A DNA stretch of 24,394 bases from E44-bin88 sp034419075 (GTDB lineage: Bacteria > Chloroflexota > Dehalococcoidia > Dehalococcoidales > BS750m-G39): NCBI GenBank assembly GCA_034419075.1, contig DAOULR010000015.1, positions 1 to 24,394 of the forward strand, read 5' to 3'. A program made the position numbers and the translations under genes. Below, one piece after another: positions 1-7,382 of this stretch. How positions within the stretch are numbered: position 1 is the stretch's first letter; every line of letters starts with the position of its first letter. The notes below the pieces were generated by a model that had not been told where the DNA came from, ran no database searches, and saw only the letters and a program-made list of their open reading frames with translations.

Positions 1-522
1 CAGTAGCATGTCCCTCTCGCCCTTTTTGTTCTTATAGTCCACCCACAGTGTGGCAAACCTGTCGCGTGCGGGGTGGTGGTAGGGAATGTTCAGCGCCTCG
101 AAGTTATAGTAGTTCCACTCCACCTCAGGCGCCTCCATCACCTGAAAGCCCATGGAAACGAAGATTTCGTGAATCTCGTTGATGGTCTGGGTGATGGGGT
201 GCAAACGCCCGGCGGGTATAAGACGCCCGGGCAGCGTGATGTCCAGAGATTCGGCGCCAACGGCGCTAACCATTTGGTCCTCACGGAGCATTTGAGTCTT
301 CTGCTGGTAGCTGTTTTCCAGCTCGGTCTTGATGCGGTTAGCCAGCGTCCCCACCTTTTTCCTCTCCTCCACGGGCAGCTTGGCCAGCCCGCGTAGCACG
401 TTGGTAAGCTGGCTCTTCTTACCCAGGTAGCGCACCCGCCAGTCTTCGAGGTCTTTGTCTCTGGTGACTGCCTCCAGCTCCATAAGGGCACCGGATAAAA
501 GTTGCTCAAGTTCGCTTATCAT
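1..522 (-). CDS. pheS: Phenylalanine-tRNA ligase alpha subunit, N-terminal part (runs off the window)
   Basis: PheS charges tRNA-Phe in the cytoplasm as part of an alpha2-beta2 enzyme. Only the first 174 residues lie here; the rest is beyond base 1. The reading frame is open across the edge. Visible are an N-terminal coiled-coil region with the family signature WRVRYLGKKSQLTNVLRGL (about residues 28-46), then the beginning of the class II catalytic core with LPGRLIPAGRLHPITQT and GFQVMEAPEVEWNYYNFEALN. The ATG at 520-522 is chosen because it gives the expected N-terminal length. It has no Shine-Dalgarno, and a TATAAT box ends 10 nt upstream, so translation may start at or almost at the mRNA 5' end. 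pheT would be expected beyond the left edge. Identity is firm; the 3' part cannot be judged. Confidence 0.95.
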   Translation of the reverse strand, partial: MISELEQLLSGALMELEAVTRDKDLEDWRVRYLGKKSQLTNVLRGLAKLPVEERKKVGTLANRIKTELENSYQQKTQMLREDQMVSAVGAESLDITLPGRLIPAGRLHPITQTINEIHEIFVSMGFQVMEAPEVEWNYYNFEALNIPYHHPARDRFATLWVDYKNKKGERDMLL

Positions 523-532
523 GGTTGTTTGG

Positions 533-562
533 ATTATAGGTTATAGGTGATAGGAGGGTCAA
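533..562 (-). promoter_or_regulatory. Putative pheS promoter, near-leaderless
   Basis: On the minus strand TTGACC (557-562) is followed after 18 nt by TATAAT (533-538). The predicted transcription start is about 523-526, only 0-4 nt before the pheS ATG, and there is no Shine-Dalgarno. The spacing is seen directly; promoter activity is inferred. Confidence 0.6.
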
Positions 563-578
563 GGAGAAGGAGAAAAAT

Positions 579-794
579 ATCATTGAGAGCGAAGCGAAGC
601 AATCCCCACCCCATCTTGTTCAGCGAACGTCTTTTCTTCCCACCCAATGCCCACCCTACAGAGGTGTAACCTCTATATACTTCTCTCCCCACCCCCCTTT
701 CAGGGGGTTTTTAAGGGGGACGAAGTCCCCCTTTGAAAGACTTCTATTGGGTGGGCAGGGTGGGACAAGACAACGCACGCTAACAGGATGAGGG
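579..794. repeat. Intergenic repeat element, copy 1 (inverted arms plus GGGGGAC hairpin)
   Basis: This fills most of the 308-bp gap between pheS and the acyl-CoA ligase; no gene is seen in it. The left arm (about 579-641) carries a CATTG/GAGCGAAGCGAAGC end, then CCCCACCCC, a GTTCAGCGAACGTC block and CCCACCC. The right arm (about 749-794) is its rough inverted complement: GGGTGGGCAGGGTGGG, then ACGCACGCTAACAGG. Inside is a perfect 9-bp hairpin, AAGGGGGAC (713-721), loop GAA, GTCCCCCTT (725-733). The same modules recur in opposite orientation at 7021-7278 and in the same orientation at 18811-18910. Absence of coding and shared inverted ends make it resemble a MITE or REP-type element. Confidence 0.75.
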
Positions 795-827
795 AGAAAA
801 CAAAAAGGGGGGCTTACGCCCCCCTTT
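794..827 (-). terminator. Intrinsic terminator of the acyl-CoA ligase gene
   Basis: A 10-bp perfect stem lies just after the ligase stop: 804-813 (AAAGGGGGGC) pairs with 818-827 around a TTAC loop. On the minus-strand RNA it is followed by a U-rich tail (TTTTTGTTTTC, read from about 806 to 796). Confidence 0.85.
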
Positions 828-830
828 ATA

Positions 831-2396
831 CTAATCCTCCCTCAGCTTATAGCGTTGTATCTTACCGGTGGAGGTCTTGGGCAGCGTCTTAACGAACTCA
901 ATCCAGCGCGGGTACTTATAGGGGGCTATGCTCTTCTTAACGAAGGCTTGAATATCCTCGGCCAGCTTCTCGGAGGCGTGCTTACCCTTTTTAAGCACCA
1001 CGAAAGCCTTGGGTTTGACCAGGTAATGCTCGTCTTTCTTAGCCACGACGGCGGCTTCAAGCACGGCGGGGTGGGAAACCAGGGCGTCCTCGACCTCAAT
1101 GGGAGAGACCCAGATACCACCGACCTTGAGCATATCATCGCTGCGTCCCCGGTAATAGTAGTAACCCTCGGCATCGCGGTAGTATTTATCACCGGTATTG
1201 AACCACTCGCCCAGCATGGAGGTCTTGGTCTTCTCGGAATGGCGGTAGTAATAGAGGGCGGTCGATTTGCCGTGCACCAGCAGGGTACCGACTTCGCCAT
1301 CGGGCACTTCCTTGCCCTCATCATCGACAATCTTGGCCTGATAGCCGGGGACCAGCTTGCCCGAGCTGCCCGGTTTGACGTCACCGGGGCGATTTGAGAT
1401 AAAAATGTGCAATAGCTCGGTGGAGCCGATGCCATCCAGTATTTCCAGCCCGAATCTCTTCTTCCACTCGTTGAAGATTTCCGTGGGCAGGGCTTCGCCG
1501 GCCGAAGTACAGATGCGCAGCGAGGAGAGGTCGTACTTCTTTTCGGTATCTTTCAGCTCCAGCATGTTGGCGTAAAGCGTGGGCACACCGAAAAAGACGG
1601 TGGGGCGATATTTGGTGATAGTAGCGAATATCGTCTCGGGGCGGGGACGGTCGGGGAGCAGAACCACCGAGGCGCCCAGAGCCGGAGGGTACAAAAAGCT
1701 ATTACCCAAACCATAGGCGAAGAAGAACTTCGACGCCGAGAAAAGTATATCCTCATGGCTAAGATTCAGGACAGCCTTAGCATAGTTATCAATGCAAAAG
1801 AAGACATCGTGCTGCAGGTGGACGGCCGCCTTGGGCACGCCGGTGCTGCCCGAGGTGTAGTTCCAGAAGGCGGCGTCTTCGAAGGTGGTATAGGCCACAT
1901 CGAGCTTATCGGAGCAGCGGCCGACGATGTCATTAAATGAGATATGATAAGCCCTGGACTTTTCGCCGACGATGATAGTATTCTCCAGGTAGAGGAACTT
2001 TTCCCTAAAGCCCTCGATAGCCTCAATAAAATCGCTGTCGGCGATGAGGGTACGGGCACGGCTGTTGTTGAGCAGGTAGCGGAAGTCGTGCATGGTGTAC
2101 ATATAGTTTACTGGAATCGGGATGGCGCCGATCTTTATGGCGCCAAAGAAGCAGGCCATCGCCTCGGGGGAATCGTACATGACCAACATCACCCGCTCCT
2201 CCATGTGCACGCCCAGGATTTTAAGAGCGTTCCCCACCCGGTTTATCATCTTCTGCATTTCGGCGTAGGTGTAGGTTTTGTCCTTGTAGTACACCAGCAC
2301 CTTATCACCCAGCCCCTTTTCCACCATCTCGTCGATAAGCTTGGTGGTGACGTTGTAATACTGGGAAATAAAGGCTTGATATTTATATTTTTCCAT
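831..2396 (-). CDS. Benzoate-CoA ligase family acyl-CoA synthetase
   Basis: This 521-residue adenylate-forming enzyme would activate a carboxylic acid with ATP and join it to CoA. Seen in order: an N-terminal domain with LVMYDSPEAMACFFGAIKIG (71-90), the ATP-binding P-loop TSGSTGVPK (181-189), a GIGSTELLHIF adenylation motif, the WFNTGDKYY hinge region, YYRGRSDDMLKVGGIWVSPIE and the C-terminal catalytic lysine K512 in STGKIQR. The layout and length match benzoate-CoA and related aromatic acid ligases (established family); the true substrate cannot be read from sequence. The ATG at 2394-2396 is preferred over an upstream TTG (2418-2420) because GGGAG sits 5 nt before it. The gene stands alone, divergent from the M16 peptidase and closed by its own terminator; no aromatic ring reductase genes are nearby. 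Another carboxylate such as an arylacetate or medium-chain acid is possible. Confidence 0.85.
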   Translation of the reverse strand: MEKYKYQAFISQYYNVTTKLIDEMVEKGLGDKVLVYYKDKTYTYAEMQKMINRVGNALKILGVHMEERVMLVMYDSPEAMACFFGAIKIGAIPIPVNYMYTMHDFRYLLNNSRARTLIADSDFIEAIEGFREKFLYLENTIIVGEKSRAYHISFNDIVGRCSDKLDVAYTTFEDAAFWNYTSGSTGVPKAAVHLQHDVFFCIDNYAKAVLNLSHEDILFSASKFFFAYGLGNSFLYPPALGASVVLLPDRPRPETIFATITKYRPTVFFGVPTLYANMLELKDTEKKYDLSSLRICTSAGEALPTEIFNEWKKRFGLEILDGIGSTELLHIFISNRPGDVKPGSSGKLVPGYQAKIVDDEGKEVPDGEVGTLLVHGKSTALYYYRHSEKTKTSMLGEWFNTGDKYYRDAEGYYYYRGRSDDMLKVGGIWVSPIEVEDALVSHPAVLEAAVVAKKDEHYLVKPKAFVVLKKGKHASEKLAEDIQAFVKKSIAPYKYPRWIEFVKTLPKTSTGKIQRYKLRED

Positions 2397-2467
2397 ATCA
2401 ACTCCCTGTTCGCCAGGCAAAGATTAAGTTGTATTTAGTTTATAATAAATTGTGCCCTTTGACAAAA

Positions 2468-2497
2468 TTGACACCCCATAGAGCCTACCGTTAGAAT
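2468..2497 (+). promoter_or_regulatory. Promoter of the M16 peptidase gene
   Basis: TTGACA (2468-2473) is separated by 18 nt from TAGAAT (2492-2497), predicting a start near 2504 and a leader of about 20 nt. A second TTGACA lies at 2459-2464. The same divergent gap must also hold the ligase promoter; on the minus strand an AT-rich TATTATAAAC lies near 2440, but with no convincing -35 spacing. Confidence 0.7.
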
Positions 2498-2524
2498 ATT
2501 ATCTACTAATAGAAAGGCGGGGAA

Positions 2525-3784
2525 TTGTATCAGCAGACTACTCTGGATAACGGCCTGCGGGTTATCACCACCCCCATGCCCCAGACCCGCTCGGTATCCA
2601 TCTGCATCTTTATCGGGGTCGGCTCCAGATATGAGAGCGAGCCCCAGGCAGGCGTCTCCCACTTCATTGAGCACCTCTGTTTTCGGGGTACACCCAAGCG
2701 CACCACCGCCCGTGAAATCTCCGAGGCCATCGAGGGGGTCGGGGGAATAATCAACGCTGGCACCGATAAAGAGCTAACTGTTTACTGGTGCAAGGTAGCC
2801 CAACCCCACTTCCCCCTGGCGCTGGACGTGCTGGCCGACATACTACTTAACTCCCGCTTAGACCCCGCCGACATTGAGCGCGAGCGCCAGGTCATCACCG
2901 AAGAGATTAACATGAGCAAGGACTCCCCATCGCAGTCGGTGAATATGCTCATCGACGAGCTGCTCTGGCCCCGACACCCGCTGGGGCGGGACATCGCCGG
3001 CAACAAGGACTCCGTAGCCGCCATCAGCCGCGAGATGATTGTCGACTACCTGGGAAAGCAATACCTGCCGGCTAACACCGTGGTCAGCGTAGCTGGTGCC
3101 GGCGAGCCCCAGGAGATGTTAAGCGCCGTCAGAAAAGCACTGGGCGAATGGAACGGCGCCAAAACCCATCCCCAATATGCCTCATATAAAGAGCAAAGGT
3201 TTCCCAAATTGCGTATTGAGGCGAAAGAGACCGAGCAGGCCCACCTCTGCCTGGCTCTGAGCGGACTGCCTTTAGTTCATCCCAAGCGCTTTATACTCGA
3301 CCTGCTCAACGTCATACTGGGTGAGGGCATGAGCAGCCGTCTCTTCACCGAGATCCGCGACCGCATGGGGCTGGCCTACAACATCCACAGCTACGCCGAG
3401 CACTTCGCCGACACCGGCTCAATTACGGTTTATGCGGGCGTGAAACCTAAAAACCTCCAAATAGCCATCAAGGCCATATTAGAAGAACTTTCCAAACTTA
3501 AAGAACCCGTCCCCCAGGTGGAGCTGACCAAAGCCAAAGAGCTAGCCAAGGGACGGCTGCTGCTGCGCATGGAGGATAGCCGCAGCGTGGCTAGCTGGAC
3601 GGGGGGGCAGGAGATTCTGACCCAGCGCATCCTCAGCGTCGATGAGGTAATAGCCATCGTCGACGTCATCACCGCCGAGGAAATTCAGCAACTGGCTGAC
3701 GAACTGCTGGTCTCAAATCAGCTAAGGCTGGCGGTGGTCGGCCCCGTAGCTGACGAGCCGCTGGAGGAACTTCTCGTAATATAA
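2525..3784 (+). CDS. M16 family zinc peptidase (processing-peptidase type)
   Basis: This 419-residue protein belongs to the insulinase/mitochondrial-processing-peptidase family (M16B), which cleaves peptides inside a clam-shaped chamber. The inverted zinc motif HFIEH is at 46-50, and the distal glutamate ligand fits E127 in VITEEINM at the usual spacing. A second M16 domain follows from about residue 165, with the C-terminal KGRLLLRMEDSRSVASWTGGQ region. The length is typical of single-chain bacterial M16B proteins. There is no signal peptide, so it is probably cytoplasmic. The start is a TTG, with GAAAGG 7 nt upstream; no ATG precedes the conserved N-terminal TTLDNGLRVI. It faces groEL tail to tail across a terminator. 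The substrate is unknown. Confidence 0.92.
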   Translation: MYQQTTLDNGLRVITTPMPQTRSVSICIFIGVGSRYESEPQAGVSHFIEHLCFRGTPKRTTAREISEAIEGVGGIINAGTDKELTVYWCKVAQPHFPLALDVLADILLNSRLDPADIERERQVITEEINMSKDSPSQSVNMLIDELLWPRHPLGRDIAGNKDSVAAISREMIVDYLGKQYLPANTVVSVAGAGEPQEMLSAVRKALGEWNGAKTHPQYASYKEQRFPKLRIEAKETEQAHLCLALSGLPLVHPKRFILDLLNVILGEGMSSRLFTEIRDRMGLAYNIHSYAEHFADTGSITVYAGVKPKNLQIAIKAILEELSKLKEPVPQVELTKAKELAKGRLLLRMEDSRSVASWTGGQEILTQRILSVDEVIAIVDVITAEEIQQLADELLVSNQLRLAVVGPVADEPLEELLVI

Positions 3785-3815
3785 AAAAAGAGCCGCAGCT
3801 CGAAAGCCGCGGCTC
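3783..3815 (-). terminator. Intrinsic terminator of groESL
   Basis: An inverted repeat at 3790-3800 and 3805-3815 (GAGCCGC, one mismatch, GCT) closes on a CGAA loop. On the minus strand it is followed by seven U (3783-3789), the form expected for groEL termination. In the plus direction it lacks a U run, so it is weaker for the M16 gene. Confidence 0.9.
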
Positions 3816-3841
3816 CTCAATAGCCACTCAGCAGAGACGAA

Positions 3842-5467
3842 TTACATCATCCCTTCCATACCACCCATGCCGCCCGGCGGCATACCTGGCTTCTCCTTCT
3901 CAGGTATATCAGCCACCAGGGACTCGGTAATTAAGACCATGACAGCGATGCTGGCAGCGTTCTCCAGGGCTGACCTGACCACCTTGGTCGGGTCGATAAT
4001 GCCCTTCTCCACCATATCGCCGAACTCATCGGCCTCGGCATCATAGCCAACGCCGGCCTTGGCCTTTTTCACAGCGTCAACGATGACCGAACCGTCTTTA
4101 CCAGCATTATCGGCAATCCAGCGAATCGGCTCCTCAACCGCCTTGCGGACAATGTTAACGCCCGTCATTTCATCATCGCTGGCAACCACCTTCTTCAAGA
4201 CCGAGGTCGCCCGCAACAGGGCCACCCCACCACCGGGCAGAATACCCTCCTCCACCGCCGCACGGGTGGCGGAAAGGGCGTCCTCGACGCGGTGCTTCCT
4301 CTCTTTAAGCTCGACCTCGGTAGCGGCACCAACCTTGATGACGCCGACACCGCCGACCAGCTTTGCCTGCCTTTCCTGCAGCTTCTCACGGTCAAAATCG
4401 GAGGTGGTCTCTTCGATTTGAGCCTTAATCTGCTTGATTCTGGCCTTGATGGTCTCCTCGGAACCTTTACCCTCGACGATGGTGGTATTATCCTTATCCG
4501 AGGTGACGCGGCGGGCGCGACCCAGGTCTTCTACCGTAACTGAGTCGAGCTTGCGCCCCACCTCCTCGGAGATGACCTTGCCGCCGGTGAGGATGGCGAT
4601 ATCTTCCAGCATGGCCTTGCGCCGATCGCCAAAGCCGGGCGCTTTGACCGCCAGAACGTTGATTGTGCCCCGCAGCTTGTTGACCACCAGAGTGGCCAGG
4701 GCCTCCCCCTCAATGTCCTCGGCGATAATAAGCAGGTTCTTTGATACCTGCAGTAGCTTCTCCAGGGCGGGCAGCATGTCGGACACCGCCGAGATTTTCT
4801 TGTCAGTGATGAGGATGTAGGGGTCTTCTATCTCCGTCTCCATTTTCTCGGCGTTGGTGATGAAATAGGGGCTGATGTAACCGCGGTCGAACTGCATACC
4901 CTCCACGTAGTCCGTTTCGTATTTAATACCCTTGGACTCTTCTACAGTGATAACGCCGTCCTTGCCAACCTTTTCCATCACCTCGGCAATCAGGTCGCCG
5001 ATTTCCTTGTCCTTGGCGGTGATGGTGCCCACCTGGGCAATCTGTTCCTTGCCCTTGACCTCAACCGATACCCTTTTTAGCTCTTCAACAACGGCCTGGG
5101 TCGCCTTCTCGATGCCCCTCTTGAGAGCTATTGGCTCGGCGCCGGCGGCCACGTTCTTAAAGCCCTCGCTGATAATGGCGTGAGCTAGTACCGTAGAGGT
5201 GGTGGTGCCGTCGCCGCAGGCGTCGTTGGTCTTGGTAGCCGCCTCTTTTACTAGCTGAACTCCCATATTCTCAAAGGGGTCGGGAAGCTCGATATCCTTG
5301 GCAATGGTGACCCCGTCATCAATTACCGACGGCGCCCCCCATTTCTTATCCAGCGCCACGCAATGCCCCTTGGGGCCCAGGGTCACCTTGACCGCGTCGG
5401 CCAGGGTGTCTATCCCCTTCTTTATCGCGTGCCTTACTTCTTCATCGAATACAATCTGCTTAGCCAT
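3842..5467 (-). CDS. groEL: Chaperonin GroEL (60 kDa)
   Basis: GroEL forms the double-ring cytoplasmic folding chamber that works with GroES and ATP. The 541-residue protein has the full family layout: N-terminal equatorial domain with VTLGPKG (28-34), the ATPase motif GDGTTT (85-90, aspartate D86), apical domain with EGMQFDRGYISPYF, and the flexible C-terminal GGMGGMEGMM tail typical of group I chaperonins. The start ATG at 5465-5467 has a strong AAGGAGGT Shine-Dalgarno. It lies 12 nt downstream of groES in one operon controlled by the CIRCE operator and promoter at 5819-5880, with a terminator directly after it. Nothing is missing. Confidence 0.99.
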   Translation of the reverse strand: MAKQIVFDEEVRHAIKKGIDTLADAVKVTLGPKGHCVALDKKWGAPSVIDDGVTIAKDIELPDPFENMGVQLVKEAATKTNDACGDGTTTSTVLAHAIISEGFKNVAAGAEPIALKRGIEKATQAVVEELKRVSVEVKGKEQIAQVGTITAKDKEIGDLIAEVMEKVGKDGVITVEESKGIKYETDYVEGMQFDRGYISPYFITNAEKMETEIEDPYILITDKKISAVSDMLPALEKLLQVSKNLLIIAEDIEGEALATLVVNKLRGTINVLAVKAPGFGDRRKAMLEDIAILTGGKVISEEVGRKLDSVTVEDLGRARRVTSDKDNTTIVEGKGSEETIKARIKQIKAQIEETTSDFDREKLQERQAKLVGGVGVIKVGAATEVELKERKHRVEDALSATRAAVEEGILPGGGVALLRATSVLKKVVASDDEMTGVNIVRKAVEEPIRWIADNAGKDGSVIVDAVKKAKAGVGYDAEADEFGDMVEKGIIDPTKVVRSALENAASIAVMVLITESLVADIPEKEKPGMPPGGMGGMEGMM

Positions 5468-5479
5468 TTTACCTCCTTA

Positions 5480-5779
5480 CTACTTGCTAGCCTTCTTGGC
5501 TAAAATGTCGTTCTCACTCAGTATCATCAGTTCCTCGCCGTCGACCTTAATCTCGGTGCCACCGTACTTGACGTAGAGCACCACATCGCCGACCTTAACG
5601 TCCATAGCCATCCGTTTACCGTCCTCGGTCAGCCTTCCTGGCCCGACCGCCAGTACCTTGCCCTCCTGGGGCTTCTCTTTGGCGGTATCGGGCAGGACAA
5701 TGCCTGTCTTGGTGACCTCTTCCCTCTCGATAGGCTTAACCACCACTCGGTCAGCCAACGGTTTAAGCGAAATCGCCAT
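5480..5779 (-). CDS. groES: Co-chaperonin GroES (10 kDa)
   Basis: GroES caps the GroEL ring as a heptamer. The 99-residue protein shows the N-terminal LKPLADRVVVKPIE, the mobile loop (EEVTKTGIVLPDTAKEKPQ, about 20-38) whose hydrophobic IVL contacts GroEL, and VGDVVLYVKYGGTEIKVDGEE near the C terminus. The ATG at 5777-5779 follows AAGGAGG by 6 nt. It is first in the groESL operon; heat-shock derepression through HrcA/CIRCE is expected. Confidence 0.99.
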   Translation of the reverse strand: MAISLKPLADRVVVKPIEREEVTKTGIVLPDTAKEKPQEGKVLAVGPGRLTEDGKRMAMDVKVGDVVLYVKYGGTEIKVDGEELMILSENDILAKKASK

Positions 5780-5818
5780 TCTAATCCTCCTTATTCTAGC
5801 TCGATTACTTCTCTTATT

Positions 5819-5845
5819 TTAGCACTCTCGGGCGGAGAGTGCTAA
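5819..5845. promoter_or_regulatory. CIRCE operator (HrcA binding site)
   Basis: A perfect consensus CIRCE: TTAGCACTC (5819-5827), 9-nt spacer, GAGTGCTAA (5837-5845). It lies at the predicted groESL transcription start and about 40 nt before the groES ATG, the classic arrangement for HrcA repression. hrcA itself is not in this window. Confidence 0.97.
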
Positions 5846-5851
5846 CGACTT

Positions 5852-5880
5852 ATCATAACCCAACTGGGCGCAACTTTCAA
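5852..5880 (-). promoter_or_regulatory. groESL promoter (sigma-70 type)
   Basis: On the minus strand TTGAAA (5875-5880), 17-nt spacer, TATGAT (5852-5857). The predicted start falls at about 5845, the edge of the CIRCE, so HrcA bound there would block initiation or clearance. Confidence 0.85.
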
Positions 5881-5970
5881 CTTGGTATATAGGTATTCAG
5901 AGGCAATTTCAGCCGTTTACAAGAATATAGCGACCTATTATGCACTATATCTCGGTAAGACGTACTCTGA

Positions 5971-6948
5971 TTAACCCAGCTTGAGCCCAGGGACAACATC
6001 GAGGTCAAGCCCGTTCCTCTTGCCCGCCCGCAGGCGGTAGTAGCCGCAGGCGGCAATCATGGCTGCGTTATCGGTACAGAGTATGGGCGGGGGAACGAGC
6101 ACGGGGATGGGGGAGCTTTCTGTCAATCTCTGGCGCAGTCTGGCATTGGACGCCACCCCACCCGCCAGCAACACCTGCTTTACCCGCCGCTCTTTGGCGA
6201 CGGATATTGTTTTGGTAACCAGCACCTCGACCACCGCTTCCTGAAAGCTGGCGGCGGCGTCCGCCGCCGAGACAATCTTGCCCGCTTCCGCCAAACGCAA
6301 CAGCGCCGTCTTGACTCCGCTGAAGCTGAAGTCATTACTCCCTTTTAGCCAGGCGCGGGGCAAAGGAATCGAGGCCGTGCCGCCGTTAGCCGCTTTTTCG
6401 ATAGCGGGGCCACCGGGATAGCCCAGGCCCAGTATCCGGGCGGCCTTATCGAAGGCTTCGCCGGCGGCGTCGTCACGGGTGCGCCCCAGCACCGCGTAAT
6501 CGCCGTGACCACGCACCAGCACTAGGTCGCTGTGCCCCCCGGAAACGATAAGGCAGACAGCGGGGAACTCAACTTCTTTATCTCCCAACCAGTTGGCGTA
6601 GAGGTGGCCCTCAAGGTGGTTGACGCCGATAAGGGGTAGGTTATGCGCCAGCGCTGCCGCCTTAGCCGCGTTTACCCCCACCAGCAGCGAACCAGCCAGG
6701 CCCGGCCCAACGGTAACGGCAATGCCCGAGAGGTCTTCCCAGCCGACTTCGGCTCCGGTCATTGCCTGTTTCAGTATAGGGATGATGGAGAGCAGGTGCT
6801 GGCGGGAAGCCACCTCGGGGACGACGCCGCCGTAGCGGGCGTGGATTTCCACCTGAGAGGCAATCGGGTTGGAGAACACTTTTCGGCCATCGGCCACCAC
6901 CGCCGCCGCCGTCTCGTCGCAGGATGTCTCGATAGCTAAGATTTTCAT
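5971..6948 (-). CDS. tsaD: tRNA N6-adenosine threonylcarbamoyltransferase
   Basis: TsaD transfers the threonylcarbamoyl group to A37 of ANN-decoding tRNAs, working with TsaB and TsaE. The 325-residue protein carries LAIETSCDETAAAVV (4-18), GGVVPEVASRQH (40-51), the metal-binding HLEGH (H111 and H115), SGGHSDLVLV, the GGVASNARLR motif (263-272) and the third metal ligand D293 in CTDNAAMIA. Length is normal. The ATG at 6946-6948 is chosen from the conserved MKILAIETS start; a TATAAT box ends 8 nt upstream, suggesting a leaderless message. Neither tsaB nor tsaE is adjacent; groESL lies downstream with its own promoter, so tsaD looks monocistronic. Confidence 0.97.
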   Translation of the reverse strand: MKILAIETSCDETAAAVVADGRKVFSNPIASQVEIHARYGGVVPEVASRQHLLSIIPILKQAMTGAEVGWEDLSGIAVTVGPGLAGSLLVGVNAAKAAALAHNLPLIGVNHLEGHLYANWLGDKEVEFPAVCLIVSGGHSDLVLVRGHGDYAVLGRTRDDAAGEAFDKAARILGLGYPGGPAIEKAANGGTASIPLPRAWLKGSNDFSFSGVKTALLRLAEAGKIVSAADAAASFQEAVVEVLVTKTISVAKERRVKQVLLAGGVASNARLRQRLTESSPIPVLVPPPILCTDNAAMIAACGYYRLRAGKRNGLDLDVVPGLKLG

Positions 6949-6956
6949 GCCCCTGC

Positions 6957-6984
6957 ATTATAACATAGCGGCTATGCCGTCGAA
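6957..6984 (-). promoter_or_regulatory. Putative tsaD promoter, leaderless arrangement
   Basis: TATAAT (6957-6962, minus strand) ends 8 nt before the tsaD ATG. A weak TTCGAC (6979-6984) lies 16 nt upstream of it. The predicted start is at or 1-2 nt before the ATG. Confidence 0.5.
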
Positions 6985-7020
6985 TAATGACATCTTCTTG
7001 TCACCCTGAGCGCCTTCACC

Positions 7021-7278
7021 TGTCACCCTGAGCGAAGCGAAGGGTCTCCACTCCATTCTTGTTAGCATACGTTTTGTTTTCCCACCCTGCCCACCCAACA
7101 GAAGTCTTTCAAAGGGGGACTCCGTCCCCCTTAAAAACCCCTAAGGTGGGGTGGGTGGCGTAACCCACAAGTCAAGAAGTTTACTTATTAGGGCGGGCTG
7201 GGTGGATCTGGAACAACGTACGCTAACAGGGTAGGGTGGGGATAGATTCTTCAGTCACGGCGCTCCTTCAGAATGACA
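7021..7278. repeat. Intergenic repeat element, copy 2 (complete, TGTCA...TGACA ends)
   Basis: The tsaD/CNNM divergent gap holds a 258-bp element bounded by TGTCACCCTGAGC (from 7021) and CAGAATGACA (to 7278). The arms are imperfect inverted repeats through a GTTAGCATACGT block on the left and its complementary ACGTACGCTAAC block on the right. The inner hairpin is AAGGGGGAC (7112-7120), loop TCC, GTCCCCCTT (7124-7132). Compared with copy 1 the core is inverted. A partial TCACCCTGAGCG motif at about 7001-7012 suggests a second, truncated end. There is no reading frame of note. Confidence 0.8.
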
Positions 7279-7302
7279 GAGGACAACACATCACTCCCCT
7301 TT

Positions 7303-7331
7303 TTGACACACCACATAGCCAGTGATATTAT
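7303..7331 (+). promoter_or_regulatory. Promoter of the CNNM-DUF2344-tilS operon
   Basis: TTGACA (7303-7308), 17-nt spacer, TATTAT (7326-7331). The predicted start near 7338 gives a leader of about 45 nt with a GGGGTGAT Shine-Dalgarno before the ATG at 7383. Confidence 0.85.
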
Positions 7332-7382
7332 GACGAAAAGATGAATAATTGGGTTACACAGCTAAGAGTGGGGTGATACCAA

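Noticed and set aside
579..794. CRISPR array or small RNA gene in the pheS-ligase gap
   Set aside because: No regularly spaced direct repeats, and the hairpin module recurs in other gene gaps in both orientations, so it is a dispersed repeat rather than a unique RNA gene.
2418..2420. Upstream TTG start for the acyl-CoA ligase adding eight residues
   Set aside because: The ATG at 2394-2396 has GGGAG at ideal spacing and begins at the conserved N terminus; the TTG has no ribosome site.
7021..7278. Hairpins acting only as terminators for flanking genes
   Set aside because: The copy sits between two divergent gene starts, where no terminator is needed, and the stem lacks a U run.
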